Positions 46,565 through 56,235 of a stretch of 64,000 bases of DNA are shown piece by piece. This DNA is from Bacillus sp. EB600 (GTDB lineage Bacteria > Bacillota > Bacilli > Bacillales > Cytobacillaceae). The notes beneath the pieces are model-generated. The model searched no databases, had not been told where the DNA came from, and saw nothing but the letters and a program-made list of their open reading frames with translations. Every line of letters starts with the position of its first letter. The first letter of the stretch is position 1. The DNA is taken from positions 434,001 to 498,000 of the forward strand of contig NZ_JAEVLT010000001.1 in the NCBI RefSeq assembly GCF_024494385.1, read 5' to 3'. A program made the translations under genes and the position numbers.

Positions 46565-47280
46565 TATTTAATTTCCTCCTCTACCCAGTTTATCATTTGA
46601 AGAAGTTCCTGCCTTTTCTGGATTGTTTCTTCTGATGCTGAAGCCTTTTCTAGCTGCGCAAGGATTTTGTGCCAATTTTCAACCTCTATTCTCCATTTTT
46701 TCACAAAGGCATTTCCTTTCTTCTTCAGTAAAAAAGGACCTACTAATAACTCTGTGTCTAATTCGGGTCCATAGGGCTTCAGCGGGTTTCCTTGTTCCGC
46801 AACAAGAATTTCATAAATCTTCCCTTCCTCTTCAACGATTTCCTCAGCAATTAATTCCCAATTGTTTACCAGCAGCCACTTTCTAATCGTAACAGCACTA
46901 ATATTGGGCTGCAAAATTAGTCGGTTTATTGTCCCAAGCTTTTCCTTCCCTCTTTCTAAAATGCTCGTGATCAGTGCTCCACCCATTCCCGCAATTGTGA
47001 TACAATCAACATCTCTTGGTTCAAGGATATCCAATCCATCACCCATTCGGACCGAAATCATCTCTGTTAAGTTTTCAGCTTCAACATGCCTCCGGGCAGA
47101 TTCAAACGGACCCGAAACGACTTCACCGGCAACTGCAAAAGTAATAACCCCTTTCTTAGCTAAATAACAGGGTAAATAAGCATGATCTGAACCAATATCC
47201 GCTAATTTAGACCCAAGTGGAACAAAATGCGCAACCGTTTCAAGTCTCGCCGATAGTTTTTCTGTATTCACATTTTTCAC
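46564..47280 (-). CDS. trmK: tRNA (adenine22-N1)-methyltransferase TrmK (YqfN)
   Basis: About 238 residues. SAM motif LADIGSDHAYLPCYL, then VRMGDGLDIL and ITIAGMGGALITSIL and LILQPN, all conserved in TrmK, which methylates A22 of certain tRNAs. The start is uncertain: GTG 47280 is best placed after GGAAAG; TTG 47292 and GTG 47271 are possible. It heads a unit with yqfO. Confidence 0.9.
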   Translation of the reverse strand: MKNVNTEKLSARLETVAHFVPLGSKLADIGSDHAYLPCYLAKKGVITFAVAGEVVSGPFESARRHVEAENLTEMISVRMGDGLDILEPRDVDCITIAGMGGALITSILERGKEKLGTINRLILQPNISAVTIRKWLLVNNWELIAEEIVEEEGKIYEILVAEQGNPLKPYGPELDTELLVGPFLLKKKGNAFVKKWRIEVENWHKILAQLEKASASEETIQKRQELLQMINWVEEEIK

Positions 47281-47333
47281 ACAGCTTTCCAATTATTATA
47301 AATTTATGTAGGTATCTTTAAACTCCTTTTGTT

Positions 47334-47379
47334 AGTATAAAAAAAGTCCTTTACATATGCAAAGGACTTTTTTTATACT
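47334..47379. terminator. Long perfect terminator after cccA
   Basis: AGTATAAAAAAAGTCCTTT, 8-nt loop and the exact complement: 19-bp arms. On the minus strand it ends cccA, 8 bp after its stop. Confidence 0.88.
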
Positions 47380-47386
47380 ATTGGGA

Positions 47387-47755
47387 TTACTTAATTTTAG
47401 AAACCCATTCTGCCATTTCTTCTGCTTTATCTTCTGGTACAAGATTTGGCGGCATACCGCCCTTACCTTTGGTAATAATTGTCTTAATCTGGTCTTTTGA
47501 TAATTTTCCACCAACGCCTTTTAAAGATGGACCTACTACGCCTTGGTATTGGTCACCATGACAGCCAATGCAAGTGTTTTTATATATGCCTTCTGGGTTG
47601 GAAGCTGCAACAGTTTCTGTCTTTGCAGTAGTTGTACCACCCTTATCCTTGGCCTGATCTCTAGAATCTCCAAGACCTTTAAATGACAAACCAAACATTA
47701 AAACGACCCCAAAAACCATGATAATAATAAAAGGTATAACTGGATTACGATTCAT
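47387..47755 (-). CDS. cccA: Membrane-anchored cytochrome c550
   Basis: 122 residues. One N-terminal membrane helix (PVIPFIIIMVFGVVLMFGLSF), a Thr/Lys-rich linker, then a class I cytochrome c domain with haem site CIGCHG and axial Met in GKGGMPP. It carries electrons outside the membrane. Position next to sigA equals that in B. subtilis. ATG 47755 follows AAGGGAGG. Confidence 0.93.
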   Translation of the reverse strand: MNRNPVIPFIIIMVFGVVLMFGLSFKGLGDSRDQAKDKGGTTTAKTETVAASNPEGIYKNTCIGCHGDQYQGVVGPSLKGVGGKLSKDQIKTIITKGKGGMPPNLVPEDKAEEMAEWVSKIK

Positions 47756-48152
47756 GCAAAATTTACCTCCCTTATGTAAAATTTACTATTAAATAGATAA
47801 CGTTACCAAACAATTTCTATTTTACTTGAAAATGATTTGAAGGAAAAGCCTAAAAGATAAATTATCGACAAAAAGTCTACATGTTTTCAAAATATTGAAT
47901 ATACTATCATAACTTATTGATAGAAAAAGCCTTTTCCATACGCAGGACTATTTTCCAAGAAAGGGAAAAATAGTCCATTTGCAAAATAAAAGATAATTCA
48001 GTAAAATAAAGGATAAACATAGAAAGCGGATACAAATAGTTATAAAAAAGAACCTGACCATTCAAACACAAGATCTTAGAAATTACTTTCAGCTAAGTTA
48101 GTGTTAATTGGAATGATCAAGCTCGTTTAGATAAATCTTACATTCGGATTGT
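47756..48152. other. 397-bp spacer between sigA and cccA
   Basis: No gene. It holds the cccA control region on the minus strand and a 32-nt hairpin (next entry). A palindromic TGGTAACGTTATCT (47805-47818 region) resembles a catabolite-response element with three mismatches, too weak to call. Confidence 0.45.
47945..47976. other. Hairpin downstream of sigA
   Basis: GGACTATTTTCC and GG(G)AAAAATAGTCC pair over 12 bp around a 6-nt loop. There is no T-run on the minus strand. It may end or stabilise the sigA transcript. Confidence 0.4.
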
Positions 48153-49286
48153 TTATTCTAAAAAGTCCTTCAGACGTTTACTGCGGCTTGGATGACGTAA
48201 TTTCCGTAATGCCTTTGCTTCTATCTGACGGATACGTTCACGTGTTACACCGAACACTTTGCCGACTTCCTCCAGGGTGCGAGTACGGCCATCATCCAAT
48301 CCAAAGCGAAGCCGTAAAACATTTTCTTCACGATCCGTTAAAGTATCTAGGACATCTTCGAGCTGTTCTTTTAATAACTCATAAGCTGCGTGCTCTGCTG
48401 GTGATGTTGCATCTTGATCTTCAATAAAATCACCAAGATGTGAGTCATCCTCTTCACCAATTGGGGTTTCAAGCGAAACTGGCTCTTGAGCAATCTTTAG
48501 AATTTCTCTTACTTTATCAGGTGACAAATCCATATCCTCACCAATCTCTTCAGGAGTTGGTTCACGACCTAAATCCTGGAGTAATTGTCGCTGAACGCGA
48601 ATAAGTTTATTAATCGTTTCAACCATATGAACCGGGATACGAATAGTTCTTGCCTGGTCCGCAATTGCCCTTGTTATGGCCTGACGGATCCACCATGTTG
48701 CATAGGTACTGAATTTATAGCCTTTATTGTAATCAAATTTCTCGACTGCTTTAATAAGTCCCATGTTTCCTTCTTGAATCAGATCTAAGAATAACATTCC
48801 TCTACCCACATAACGTTTGGCAATACTAACTACCAGACGAAGGTTTGCTTCGGCCAAACGGCGCTTAGCTTCTTCATCCCCATCTTCAATGCGTTTAGCC
48901 AGTGAAATTTCTTCTTCAGCTGATAGCAAATCGACACGGCCAATTTCTTTTAGGTACATCCGGACAGGGTCATTAATTTTGACACCTGGAGGTACGCTTA
49001 AATCATTTAAATCAAATTCATCATCATCTTCTTTTTCTAGTTCTTTACTATCAGGATCTTCCTCATCGTCACTATCACCAACTAATTCAATGCCTTGATC
49101 GCCAAGGAATTCATAAAATTCATCCATTTGATCAGAATCTAATTCAAAATTAGACATTCTTTCAGCAATATCATCATAGGCAAGGACGCCAGTTTTCTTT
49201 CCTAAAACAGTTAACTGGGCTTTTACTTGTTCAAAGGTTAATAACTCATGTTCAACCTCTTTTGAACGTGCTGATTTTTCAGCCAT
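48153..49286 (-). CDS. sigA: RNA polymerase primary sigma factor SigA
   Basis: 377 residues. Region 1.1 (first ~80), an acidic linker ([22 protein letters not shown]), region 1.2 ([21 protein letters not shown]), region 2 ([36 protein letters not shown]), region 3 and region 4 ([34 protein letters not shown]) are all present. It is the housekeeping sigma factor, in the dnaG-sigA macromolecular synthesis operon. ATG 49286 follows GGAGGGGG. Confidence 0.98.
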   Translation of the reverse strand: MAEKSARSKEVEHELLTFEQVKAQLTVLGKKTGVLAYDDIAERMSNFELDSDQMDEFYEFLGDQGIELVGDSDDEEDPDSKELEKEDDDEFDLNDLSVPPGVKINDPVRMYLKEIGRVDLLSAEEEISLAKRIEDGDEEAKRRLAEANLRLVVSIAKRYVGRGMLFLDLIQEGNMGLIKAVEKFDYNKGYKFSTYATWWIRQAITRAIADQARTIRIPVHMVETINKLIRVQRQLLQDLGREPTPEEIGEDMDLSPDKVREILKIAQEPVSLETPIGEEDDSHLGDFIEDQDATSPAEHAAYELLKEQLEDVLDTLTDREENVLRLRFGLDDGRTRTLEEVGKVFGVTRERIRQIEAKALRKLRHPSRSKRLKDFLE

Positions 49287-49331
49287 ATGTCCCCCTCCTT
49301 CTAAAAATCAAAAAGAACAATTTAATTGGAT

Positions 49332-51149
49332 TTATAACAATTTTCGCAACTCAATGATTTCCATCGCAATTGCAGCAGCTTTCTTATAATCCTTTTGCCT
49401 TTCCGCTTCCTTCTCTTCTACTTCTTTTTCTTTTATCTTTAACCATTTTTGATAATTCAACACCTGCTTGATATAATCAGCTAATTCTTGATCACTCAAC
49501 TCGTCATTTACAGCCATCATTTCAATGTTGACCACAAGTCTTCGAAGTTTGTCATCTTGAATATAGGTTAAAAATGCACTAGGGTCAGGATCCGGGTGAT
49601 CCTCATAAAAGCCAAATAAATAGGTGATAATTGCTTGATGTTCGTCAATATTAAACGTATTCCCCTGCAATAATTCCTGAACCCGATAGGCTACATCACG
49701 ATCTTTCAACATATGGTTAATCAATCGACGTTCAGCCGTATAATGGGCTGGCTTTAATTCATTTACTTGCTTTGTTAGCACTAAAGGACTGGGGCTACTT
49801 TTAACTTGGTTTTGTCCCTTTGTTTTTCTTTTTTCAGCGAAGAAAATCTGTTTTTGCTGTTGTTTTAACGCATCAAGTGATAGCGAAAATTCTGTTGCTA
49901 ACTGTCTTAAATAATGGTCTCTTTCAACAGCTTTCGGCAAATTGCTTATTTCTTGTAATATTTCTTCTATATAGGCAAGCCTATCTCCTTCTTGTTGAAG
50001 ATTTTTTCCTCTTCGAAAATAAAGAAATTTGAACGACATCCAAGTTAAACTTGCACCAATCACTTCATTTCGAAATCGATCCGCACCATTTTTTTTTATA
50101 TATTCATCAGGATCAAGTCCATCAGGCATTAATGCTACCTTAATAGAACACCCTGCGGCCATAAGAAGATTGCCGGCCCGAAAGGCAGCCTCTATTCCGG
50201 CTTTGTCTGAATCATAGCAAATGATGATCGATTGGACGTTCTGACGAATAAGGGATATATGTTCATCGGTTAGCGATGTTCCCATCGTAGCAATTCCGTT
50301 TTCAACTCCTGAACGATCTGCGGCGATCACGTCAGCAAATCCCTCGAACAATATTGCATGCTGCAATTTTCGTATCGATGGTCTTGCTAAATGAAAATTA
50401 TATAAAATTTTGCTTTTATTAAAGATTGCTGTTTCGGGACTATTTAAATATTTGGGCTCGTTATCGGCCCCTAGTGTTCTCCCTGAAAAAGCAATCGTTT
50501 TCCCCTTTCGGTCAAAAATCGGAAACATAATCCGATCCCGAAATCGATCAAAATAAGATCCATCTCGTTCACGTTTTATAATTAATCCGGCTTTTTCCAT
50601 CCATTCAGGCTTAAAGTCTCTTTTCGCAAGGAATTTATAAACAAAATCCCAAGAATTTAGTGAGTAACCGATTTGAAACTTATCAATTGATTCTCTTGTA
50701 AATCCTCTATTCAAAAGATATTCCAAGGCATGCTGACCGTCTTTTGTATTTACCAATAAATGATGGTAAAATTTACGCAAAAGTTCATGTGCATCCAACA
50801 TCATTTGAATCTCATCGGAAACTCTTTTTTCTTTTCCTAAAAAGGATGAGCTTACTTGAAGATCAATATTTGTTTTTTCGGCTAACCGCACAGCAGCTTC
50901 TTGAAAAGATATGCCTTCAAGGTCCATTATAAAAGTAAAAACATTCCCGCCAGCGCCACATCCGAAGCAATGAAAAATTTGTTTATCAGGTGAAACGGAA
51001 AATGATGGGGTATTTTCTCCATGGAATGGACATAATCCGAAGTAGTTTCGCCCTTGTTTTTTTAGCTGAACATAGTCACTGATTATATCGACAATATCGA
51101 CAGCTTGACGAATCTCATTTAATTTATCTTCGGCAATAAGGTCTGCCAT
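49332..51149 (-). CDS. dnaG: DNA primase
   Basis: 605 residues. The N-terminal CHC2 zinc domain contains CPFHGENTPSFSVSPDKQ and CFGCGAGG. The TOPRIM core contains LFEGFADVIAADRSG, MGTSLTDEH and IIICYDSDKAG. A C-terminal DnaB-interaction domain follows. It synthesises RNA primers at the replication fork. Transcribed toward sigA with a 45-bp gap; the classical order with decayed yqxD upstream. Confidence 0.97.
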   Translation of the reverse strand: MADLIAEDKLNEIRQAVDIVDIISDYVQLKKQGRNYFGLCPFHGENTPSFSVSPDKQIFHCFGCGAGGNVFTFIMDLEGISFQEAAVRLAEKTNIDLQVSSSFLGKEKRVSDEIQMMLDAHELLRKFYHHLLVNTKDGQHALEYLLNRGFTRESIDKFQIGYSLNSWDFVYKFLAKRDFKPEWMEKAGLIIKRERDGSYFDRFRDRIMFPIFDRKGKTIAFSGRTLGADNEPKYLNSPETAIFNKSKILYNFHLARPSIRKLQHAILFEGFADVIAADRSGVENGIATMGTSLTDEHISLIRQNVQSIIICYDSDKAGIEAAFRAGNLLMAAGCSIKVALMPDGLDPDEYIKKNGADRFRNEVIGASLTWMSFKFLYFRRGKNLQQEGDRLAYIEEILQEISNLPKAVERDHYLRQLATEFSLSLDALKQQQKQIFFAEKRKTKGQNQVKSSPSPLVLTKQVNELKPAHYTAERRLINHMLKDRDVAYRVQELLQGNTFNIDEHQAIITYLFGFYEDHPDPDPSAFLTYIQDDKLRRLVVNIEMMAVNDELSDQELADYIKQVLNYQKWLKIKEKEVEEKEAERQKDYKKAAAIAMEIIELRKLL

Positions 51150-51195
51150 GAAAACAGCTCCATTTTTTACTTAACGGGTATTCTAGAAATAACAC

Positions 51196-51396
51196 TTAGA
51201 TTCCTGCAAATCCCGACAATATTTTTGTTAATTCACTCATAAATTTTGCCCGATCCTTTAAGGTAAGTCGTTTTGAACCCTTCCCGTAGACTCCTTGTTT
51301 CCGAGCCTTCGCTTTTAAAAGTTTTTATTAAACAACGGGAAGCGATTTCGACAATTTCCTTTTTTACCGGGCATGAGTCGCATCAACCAAAATAGT
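51196..51396 (-). pseudogene. yqxD: Remnant of yqxD (UPF0178/YaiI family), internally deleted and frameshifted
   Basis: Minus strand: an N-terminal scrap ILVDA (51391 down) continues after a frameshift as CPVKKEIVEIASRC, the DADACPVKKEI start of YaiI/YqxD proteins. Shortly after comes KARKQGVYGKGSKRLTLKDR ... FMSELTKILSGFAG, the conserved C terminus, ending in TAA at 51196. About 100 central codons of the ~150-codon family are missing. The position between dnaG and ppsR is exactly that of yqxD in B. subtilis. The rest of the 51150-51705 gap shows no gene. Confidence 0.85.
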
Positions 51397-51667
51397 TGGA
51401 CTAGCATTTTTATAAGTATTAATTCTACATCACTCCGCATATTCCTTCTTGTATGATTAAACTTTTACCAAAAAGGAATAATGTCGAATTTTTTTGGTTG
51501 TGTTCCCTTGACATCCAAACAATAAATAGTTTATTCTTTCTGATGCAAGTCTAAACCTAAAAATGTATATTTTTATCACAATTTTTTATTATAGTACATT
51601 TATTTCATTTTTACCATTACTTTTTTTGACTTTTCCATACCAAATTATTTATATGTAAGTAATGCGA

Positions 51668-51703
51668 AGAAAAAACACATAATCAATGATTATGTGTAAA
51701 AAA
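51668..51703 (-). terminator. ppsR terminator
   Basis: Minus strand ACACATAATCATTGATTATGTGT followed by TTTTTTCTT, 3 bp from the ppsR stop. Confidence 0.82.
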
Positions 51704-51705
51704 GG

Positions 51706-52509
51706 TTATTTTTTTTGGATATGATGTAAAATAACTTTTGCTGTTTCTTCCACAGCCTTGTTTGTTACATCGATGACAGGACAGCCGATTCTACCTGTTA
51801 TTTTTTCAAAAAATAATAATTCCTCTTTTATCCGCTCAATATTTGCGTAGCTTGCATTATCGTTTAAACCTAATGAAATTAATCGTTCACGCCTGATATT
51901 GTTTAGTTTATCGGGACTTATTTTTAAACCAATACATTTTTCAGCTGGTATTTTAAATAATTCTTCTGGTGGATCTACTTCAGGAACAACAGGCACGTTT
52001 GCTACCTTTATTCGCTTATGTGCCAAATATTGTGATAACGGAGTTTTAGAGGTCCTCGATACCCCAACCAAAACAATATCAGCTTTTAATATTCCGCGCG
52101 GATCCCTGCCATCATCATATTTTACTGCAAACTCAATTGCTTCTACTTTTTTGAAATAATCTTCATCCAGTTTTCGGACAAGTCCTGGCTCACACAATGG
52201 AGTTTTACCGGTAAAACGTTGAATTTCGTCCATTAATGGTCCCATTAAATCAATTGCGATTATATCCTCTTGTTCGGCCTGCTCCTTCATATATTTTCGC
52301 ATTTCCGGCTTTACAAGAGTATATGCAACCATAGCTTGGTCCAGTTTTATGAGGGTGATAACTTCGGCAATATTTTCTTCATCTTCTACAAATGGAAATG
52401 TTTTCATTTTCATACCAGAGCCATTAAACTGTGTTATTGCAGCTTTTGTTACCAATTCAGCTGTTTCCCCAACTGAATCTGATACAACATAAATAATTGG
52501 CAAATTCAT
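51706..52509 (-). CDS. yqfL: Pyruvate,phosphate dikinase regulatory protein, DUF299 kinase/phosphorylase (YqfL)
   Basis: 267 residues. N-terminal [15 protein letters not shown] and the P-loop [18 protein letters not shown] identify the DUF299 family, ADP-dependent bifunctional kinase/pyrophosphorylases acting on PPDK or PEP synthase. In B. subtilis YqfL modulates CcpN activity, and here too it is the gene after ccpN (35 bp apart). ATG 52509 follows GGTAAGGGAG. Confidence 0.92.
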   Translation of the reverse strand: MNLPIIYVVSDSVGETAELVTKAAITQFNGSGMKMKTFPFVEDEENIAEVITLIKLDQAMVAYTLVKPEMRKYMKEQAEQEDIIAIDLMGPLMDEIQRFTGKTPLCEPGLVRKLDEDYFKKVEAIEFAVKYDDGRDPRGILKADIVLVGVSRTSKTPLSQYLAHKRIKVANVPVVPEVDPPEELFKIPAEKCIGLKISPDKLNNIRRERLISLGLNDNASYANIERIKEELLFFEKITGRIGCPVIDVTNKAVEETAKVILHHIQKK

Positions 52510-52543
52510 TCTCCCTTACCAGCTCCTCCTAAAACTCATTTAC

Positions 52544-53173
52544 TTACTCTTTTCCCAGCTCTACAAAGGCCTTTGCAATGTTTGTTTTCGTTATTCTTCC
52601 GATTACTTCAATTCCCTTTTCTGACTTCCTTACAATGGGAAGCGCATCAATTTGCTTATCAATTAATTTTTGTGCGACATCGATCAATCGATCATCATTT
52701 TCACACATCGTAATATTTGGCATTCTTGTCATAATAATATTAACAGGGACAGAGGTTAGCTCCTGTTTGCCTATACTTGCCCTTAACAAGTCTTTTCTGG
52801 ATAGAACCCCAACCAATAATGAATTTTGATCCACAACAAATAGTGTCCCCACATCCTCTAGGAACATTGTACAAATTGCGTCATAAACCGAAACATTTTC
52901 ACTTACCACTACAGGAATTGATTGATAGTCCTTCACATAAATATTTTGAAGGTTTTCAGTCAAAAGAGCCGTTCCTGATTTTCCAGTATAAAAATACCCG
53001 ACACGCGGCCGTGCATCTAAAAAGCCTGCCATTGTTAAAATAGCCAAATCGGGTCTTAGAGTAGCCCTCGTCAAATTTAATTGGTCTGCTATATGTTCAC
53101 CTGTAATAGGACCATTTTCCTTTACAATTTGCAAGATTTTCTCTTGGCGTTTATTGAGTTCGATCTTCCTCAC
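52544..53173 (-). CDS. ccpN: Transcriptional repressor CcpN
   Basis: About 209 residues. DeoR-like HTH at the N terminus (IELNKRQEKILQIVKENGPITGEHIADQLNLTRATLRPDL), then two CBS domains (DAICTMFLEDVGTLFVVD, VGVLSRKDLLRASIG, IDALPIVRK). CcpN represses gluconeogenic gapB and pckA in glucose. Start uncertain: GTG 53173 matches the B. subtilis N terminus but the AAGGGTG site is very close; the frame is open further upstream. Confidence 0.92.
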   Translation of the reverse strand: MRKIELNKRQEKILQIVKENGPITGEHIADQLNLTRATLRPDLAILTMAGFLDARPRVGYFYTGKSGTALLTENLQNIYVKDYQSIPVVVSENVSVYDAICTMFLEDVGTLFVVDQNSLLVGVLSRKDLLRASIGKQELTSVPVNIIMTRMPNITMCENDDRLIDVAQKLIDKQIDALPIVRKSEKGIEVIGRITKTNIAKAFVELGKE

Positions 53174-53286
53174 CACCCTTAGACATACAATTGTTTGGAC
53201 TTTTTTGGTGAAATATCGTATCAATAGATCTTGCTGTTGATAAAATTATTATATACTAATTAGTCTAAACAGCAAGAAAGAAAAAC

Positions 53287-53341
53287 GATCAGCGACCGGT
53301 TTGCGAAGTACACTAGGCCACTGGGCGCTGGAACTTGACAA
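53287..53341. repeat. Degenerate fragment of the family A repeat
   Basis: CAGCGACCGGTTTGCGAAGTACACTAGG-type sequence followed by CACTGGGCGCTGGAACTTGAC recalls the end of the family A unit (GCGAAGTACACTAGTCGCTGGGCGCTGGAGCTAGAC). The rest of the unit is absent. Confidence 0.7.
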
Positions 53342-53367
53342 TAGAACACGCCACAGCCTAGAAATTC

Positions 53368-53415
53368 ATAAGATGGACTCTCTGTGGCATATTGGGCCAC
53401 TAGAGTCCATCTTAT
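53368..53415. other. Long perfect hairpin in the ccpN-glyS spacer
   Basis: ATAAGATGGACTCT and AGAGTCCATCTTAT are exact 14-bp complementary arms. Inside them GTGGC and GCCAC extend the stem past a small bulge. There is no T-run on either side, so it is not a normal terminator. Confidence 0.75.
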
Positions 53416-53477
53416 AGTTGTATGGCTGGATAGTCGCCTCACCTTAATAATTAAAAAGTCGTTCTCGATTTGTTTTT

Positions 53478-54860
53478 CTAAAAGACAAGTCTTTCCTCAA
53501 TAAAGTTAACCAAATCTGTAATAGCAATCCGTTTTTGCTCCATCGAATCACGATTCCGAACTGTTACCATCTTATCTTCTTTCGAATCGAAATCAAAAGT
53601 TATACAGTATGGCGTACCAATTTCATCATGACGACGATATCGTTTACCAATTGAACCTGCTTCATCATAATCAACCATAAAGTATTTTGAAAGGAGTTCA
53701 TACACTTCTCCTGCTTCCTCAGAAAGCTTTTTCGATAAAGGCAGTACAGCTGCTTTAAATGGTGCTAGTGCAGGATGCAGATGCATGACAGTTCTTGACG
53801 TGCCATCCTCAAGCTGTTCCTCATCATAGGCATTAATTAAGAAGGCTAACGTTACGCGGTCCGCACCAAGTGATGGCTCAATGCAATATGGAACATATTT
53901 TTCATTCGTCTCTTGATCAAGGTAGGTGAAATCTTCTCCTGAGAACTGCATATGCTGCTTCAAATCATAATCTGTTCTAGAGGCAACACCCCAAAGCTCG
54001 CCCCAGCCAAAAGGAAATTTATATTCGAAGTCTGTTGTTGCGTTACTATAATGTGAAAGTTCCTCTTCGGCATGGTCACGAAGCCTCAACTTTTCTTTGT
54101 TCATCCCAAGGGACAGCAGCCACTTTTCCGCATATTGCTTCCAATAATCGTGCCATTTAAGCTCCTCACCTGGTTTGCAGAAAAACTCTAATTCCATTTG
54201 TTCAAATTCACGGGTCCGGAAAGTAAAGTTACCCGGTGTAATTTCATTACGAAAGCTTTTACCAATTTGGGCTATACCGAATGGAAGCTTCTTGCGCATC
54301 GTCCGTTGAACGTTTTTAAAGTTAACAAAAATACCTTGGGCTGTTTCTGGGCGCAGAAAAATCTCATTCGTACTTGTTTCGGTTACACCCTGGAAGGTCT
54401 TAAACATAAGATTAAATTGGCGGATGCCGGTAAAATCATGACTTCCACAATCCGGACAAGCAATATTATGTTCTTTAATCAATTCTTCCATTTTTTCAAA
54501 TGGCATCCCATCAACGACTAACTCCATTCCCTTTTCTTCAAGGGCATTTTCAATCAATTTATCCGCACGATGTCTTGCTTTACAATTTTTACAATCAATC
54601 ATTGGGTCATTAAAGTTGCCAATATGTCCTGAAGCTTCCCATGTTTTTGGGTTCATTAAGATTGCAGCGTCTAAACCAACATTATATGGTGATTGCTGAA
54701 CAAACTTTTTCCACCACGCCTGTTTAATATTATTTTTTAACTCGACACCTAATGGACCATAATCCCAGGTATTAGCAAGTCCACCATAAATTTCGGACCC
54801 TGGAAATATAAACCCTCTATGTTTTGCATGTGAAACAATCTGATCCATAGAAACTTTCAT
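53478..54860 (-). CDS. glyS: Glycyl-tRNA synthetase, single-chain (alpha2) class II type
   Basis: 460 residues. Class II motifs: [16 protein letters not shown] with [14 protein letters not shown] (motif 2 region) and [10 protein letters not shown] (motif 3). The CPDCGSHDF and CKNCKARH pairs form zinc-like knuckles. This is the archaeal/eukaryal-type GlyRS also used by staphylococci and the B. cereus group, unlike B. subtilis, which has glyQ and glyS subunits in this place. Controlled by the T-box leader upstream; ribosome site AAAGGAG. Confidence 0.96.
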   Translation of the reverse strand: MKVSMDQIVSHAKHRGFIFPGSEIYGGLANTWDYGPLGVELKNNIKQAWWKKFVQQSPYNVGLDAAILMNPKTWEASGHIGNFNDPMIDCKNCKARHRADKLIENALEEKGMELVVDGMPFEKMEELIKEHNIACPDCGSHDFTGIRQFNLMFKTFQGVTETSTNEIFLRPETAQGIFVNFKNVQRTMRKKLPFGIAQIGKSFRNEITPGNFTFRTREFEQMELEFFCKPGEELKWHDYWKQYAEKWLLSLGMNKEKLRLRDHAEEELSHYSNATTDFEYKFPFGWGELWGVASRTDYDLKQHMQFSGEDFTYLDQETNEKYVPYCIEPSLGADRVTLAFLINAYDEEQLEDGTSRTVMHLHPALAPFKAAVLPLSKKLSEEAGEVYELLSKYFMVDYDEAGSIGKRYRRHDEIGTPYCITFDFDSKEDKMVTVRNRDSMEQKRIAITDLVNFIEERLVF

Positions 54861-54884
54861 ATCATTAGCTCCTTTTCTAAATAA

Positions 54885-55102
54885 AATAAAAAACTCCCGT
54901 CCATATGCGTAAGCATAGGGACGAGAGTTACCCGCGGTTCCACCCTAATTGCCGCCATTAGGCAGCCTCTTTTCATTACTAACCCGTTGCTCAAGAATGC
55001 CTTCCTTAGAGTTCTATACCTAGCTTCCACTATCCTAGGCTCGCTATAATAGAAAAGAACTAAGTACTCCTTTCTCTCACAGCAACTATATAACATAACG
55101 TT
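54885..55102 (-). promoter_or_regulatory. Glycine T-box riboswitch upstream of glyS
   Basis: Minus strand contains the T-box AGGGTGGAACCGCGGG (54931-54946), the AGTA of the stem I region (GAAAGGAGTACTTAG), and a terminator ACTCTCGTCC...GGACGGGAGT followed by TTTTTT (54889-54928). A GGC triplet in GAAGGCATTC (54999-55001) is a fitting glycine specifier. Uncharged tRNA-Gly would favour read-through into glyS. Confidence 0.93.
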
Positions 55103-55108
55103 AAGGAA

Positions 55109-55137
55109 ATAGTACCTAAACATAGAAAAATTGTCAA
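55109..55137 (-). promoter_or_regulatory. glyS promoter
   Basis: Minus strand TTGACA (55132-55137), 17-bp spacer, TACTAT (55109-55114). It begins 8 bp after the recO stop and precedes the T-box leader. Confidence 0.75.
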
Positions 55138-55144
55138 TAAAATC

Positions 55145-55897
55145 TTATAAAAGTTGGCGAAATTGTTTGATCGAATCGAGAAATTTTTTGGATTTAAGAT
55201 GTAATCCAGAATATTCATCATAATAAGTCCAAATAACCTTCCGTAATTCCGCCTTTGTTTCCTCTTTGATCGAAATAGTTCCCAGCCTTGATAAATCAAG
55301 ATAATAAAAGATCCTTAAAAGTTTTACAGCCCCTGGTGATAGTTTTAAATGATACGGATCCTTATTAAGACAGCGATGGCAGAGAAAACCTCCTTCACGG
55401 ATTGAAAATGAAAAATGTCCGTCAGTATGGCCGCAGACGGAACATTGATTTAAAGTGGGATATAGACCTAGAACATTTAAAATTTTTAGTTCATAAATAT
55501 TCATTAAAACATCAGGATCATAACCTTCGTTTATGTAATGTAATGTCTGGTAAAGCAGTTCAAATAGGTACGGGTTTGTTTTTCTATCTTCAGTACTCTT
55601 ATCTGTTAATTCAACTATATAACTGGAATAGGCTGTTAAAAAAATGTCTTCTCGAATCGAGCGCAGAGAAGAAATCATTTCCCCTTGCTGAAGGCTTCCT
55701 AAGCCTGATCCTATTTGCACAAGAAAATATCCATGTGTAAATAGCTGAGTGATGGCCGAAAGCCTGCTATTCGGCTTCTTTGCTCCTCTGGCCATCACTC
55801 CTACTTTACCTAACTCTCGTGTAAATAATGTGACAACTTTATTGGATTCGCCGTAAGTTGTGGATCTAATAACGATGCCCTCACATTTTTGCAGCAT
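55145..55897 (-). CDS. recO: DNA repair protein RecO
   Basis: 250 residues from ATG 55897 behind TTTGGAGGG. OB-fold at the N terminus ([38 protein letters not shown]), then a helical domain with zinc knuckle CSVCGHTDG ... FLCHRC. It helps load RecA at gaps in the RecFOR pathway. Order yqzL-recO-glyS is that of B. subtilis. Confidence 0.95.
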   Translation of the reverse strand: MLQKCEGIVIRSTTYGESNKVVTLFTRELGKVGVMARGAKKPNSRLSAITQLFTHGYFLVQIGSGLGSLQQGEMISSLRSIREDIFLTAYSSYIVELTDKSTEDRKTNPYLFELLYQTLHYINEGYDPDVLMNIYELKILNVLGLYPTLNQCSVCGHTDGHFSFSIREGGFLCHRCLNKDPYHLKLSPGAVKLLRIFYYLDLSRLGTISIKEETKAELRKVIWTYYDEYSGLHLKSKKFLDSIKQFRQLL

Positions 55898-55933
55898 GAT
55901 ATTCACCCTCCAAATTTGAGGCGAAGACAAACT

Positions 55934-56077
55934 TCATGAAACAGGAAAATCAATTTGTGCTAGCTCATCATCCAGATTATCGGGTATTTCTTGTGTTTCC
56001 TTCTCCAATTCCTTAAAGAGAAGATATGTGTCAATATTACCTGTCTGGGTAAATACTTTCCAGGTAAAATCCAACAT
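55934..56077 (-). CDS. yqzL: YqzL family small protein
   Basis: 47 residues, MLDFTWKVFTQTGNIDTYLLF then a very acidic tail ending FPVS. ATG 56077 follows GAAAGGTGG. Typical YqzL, a short conserved protein between era and recO in bacilli. Function is unknown. Confidence 0.85.
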   Translation of the reverse strand: MLDFTWKVFTQTGNIDTYLLFKELEKETQEIPDNLDDELAQIDFPVS

Positions 56078-56235
56078 TGAAAACCCACCTTTCAATATTT
56101 AGACTAGCCTTTAATCAATCCCAAACCTTATCATTATCATAGCCTGTCTTGTCAAAATCATAAGTCTAAAAAATTGTTAATGTTGTCCATGCATAATCTA
56201 ATCATAGCGCTAATATTTTATTTAGGGTTCTATAA

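Noticed and set aside
47805..47818. CcpA cre site upstream of cccA
   Set aside because: Three mismatches to the cre consensus at key places; not supported.
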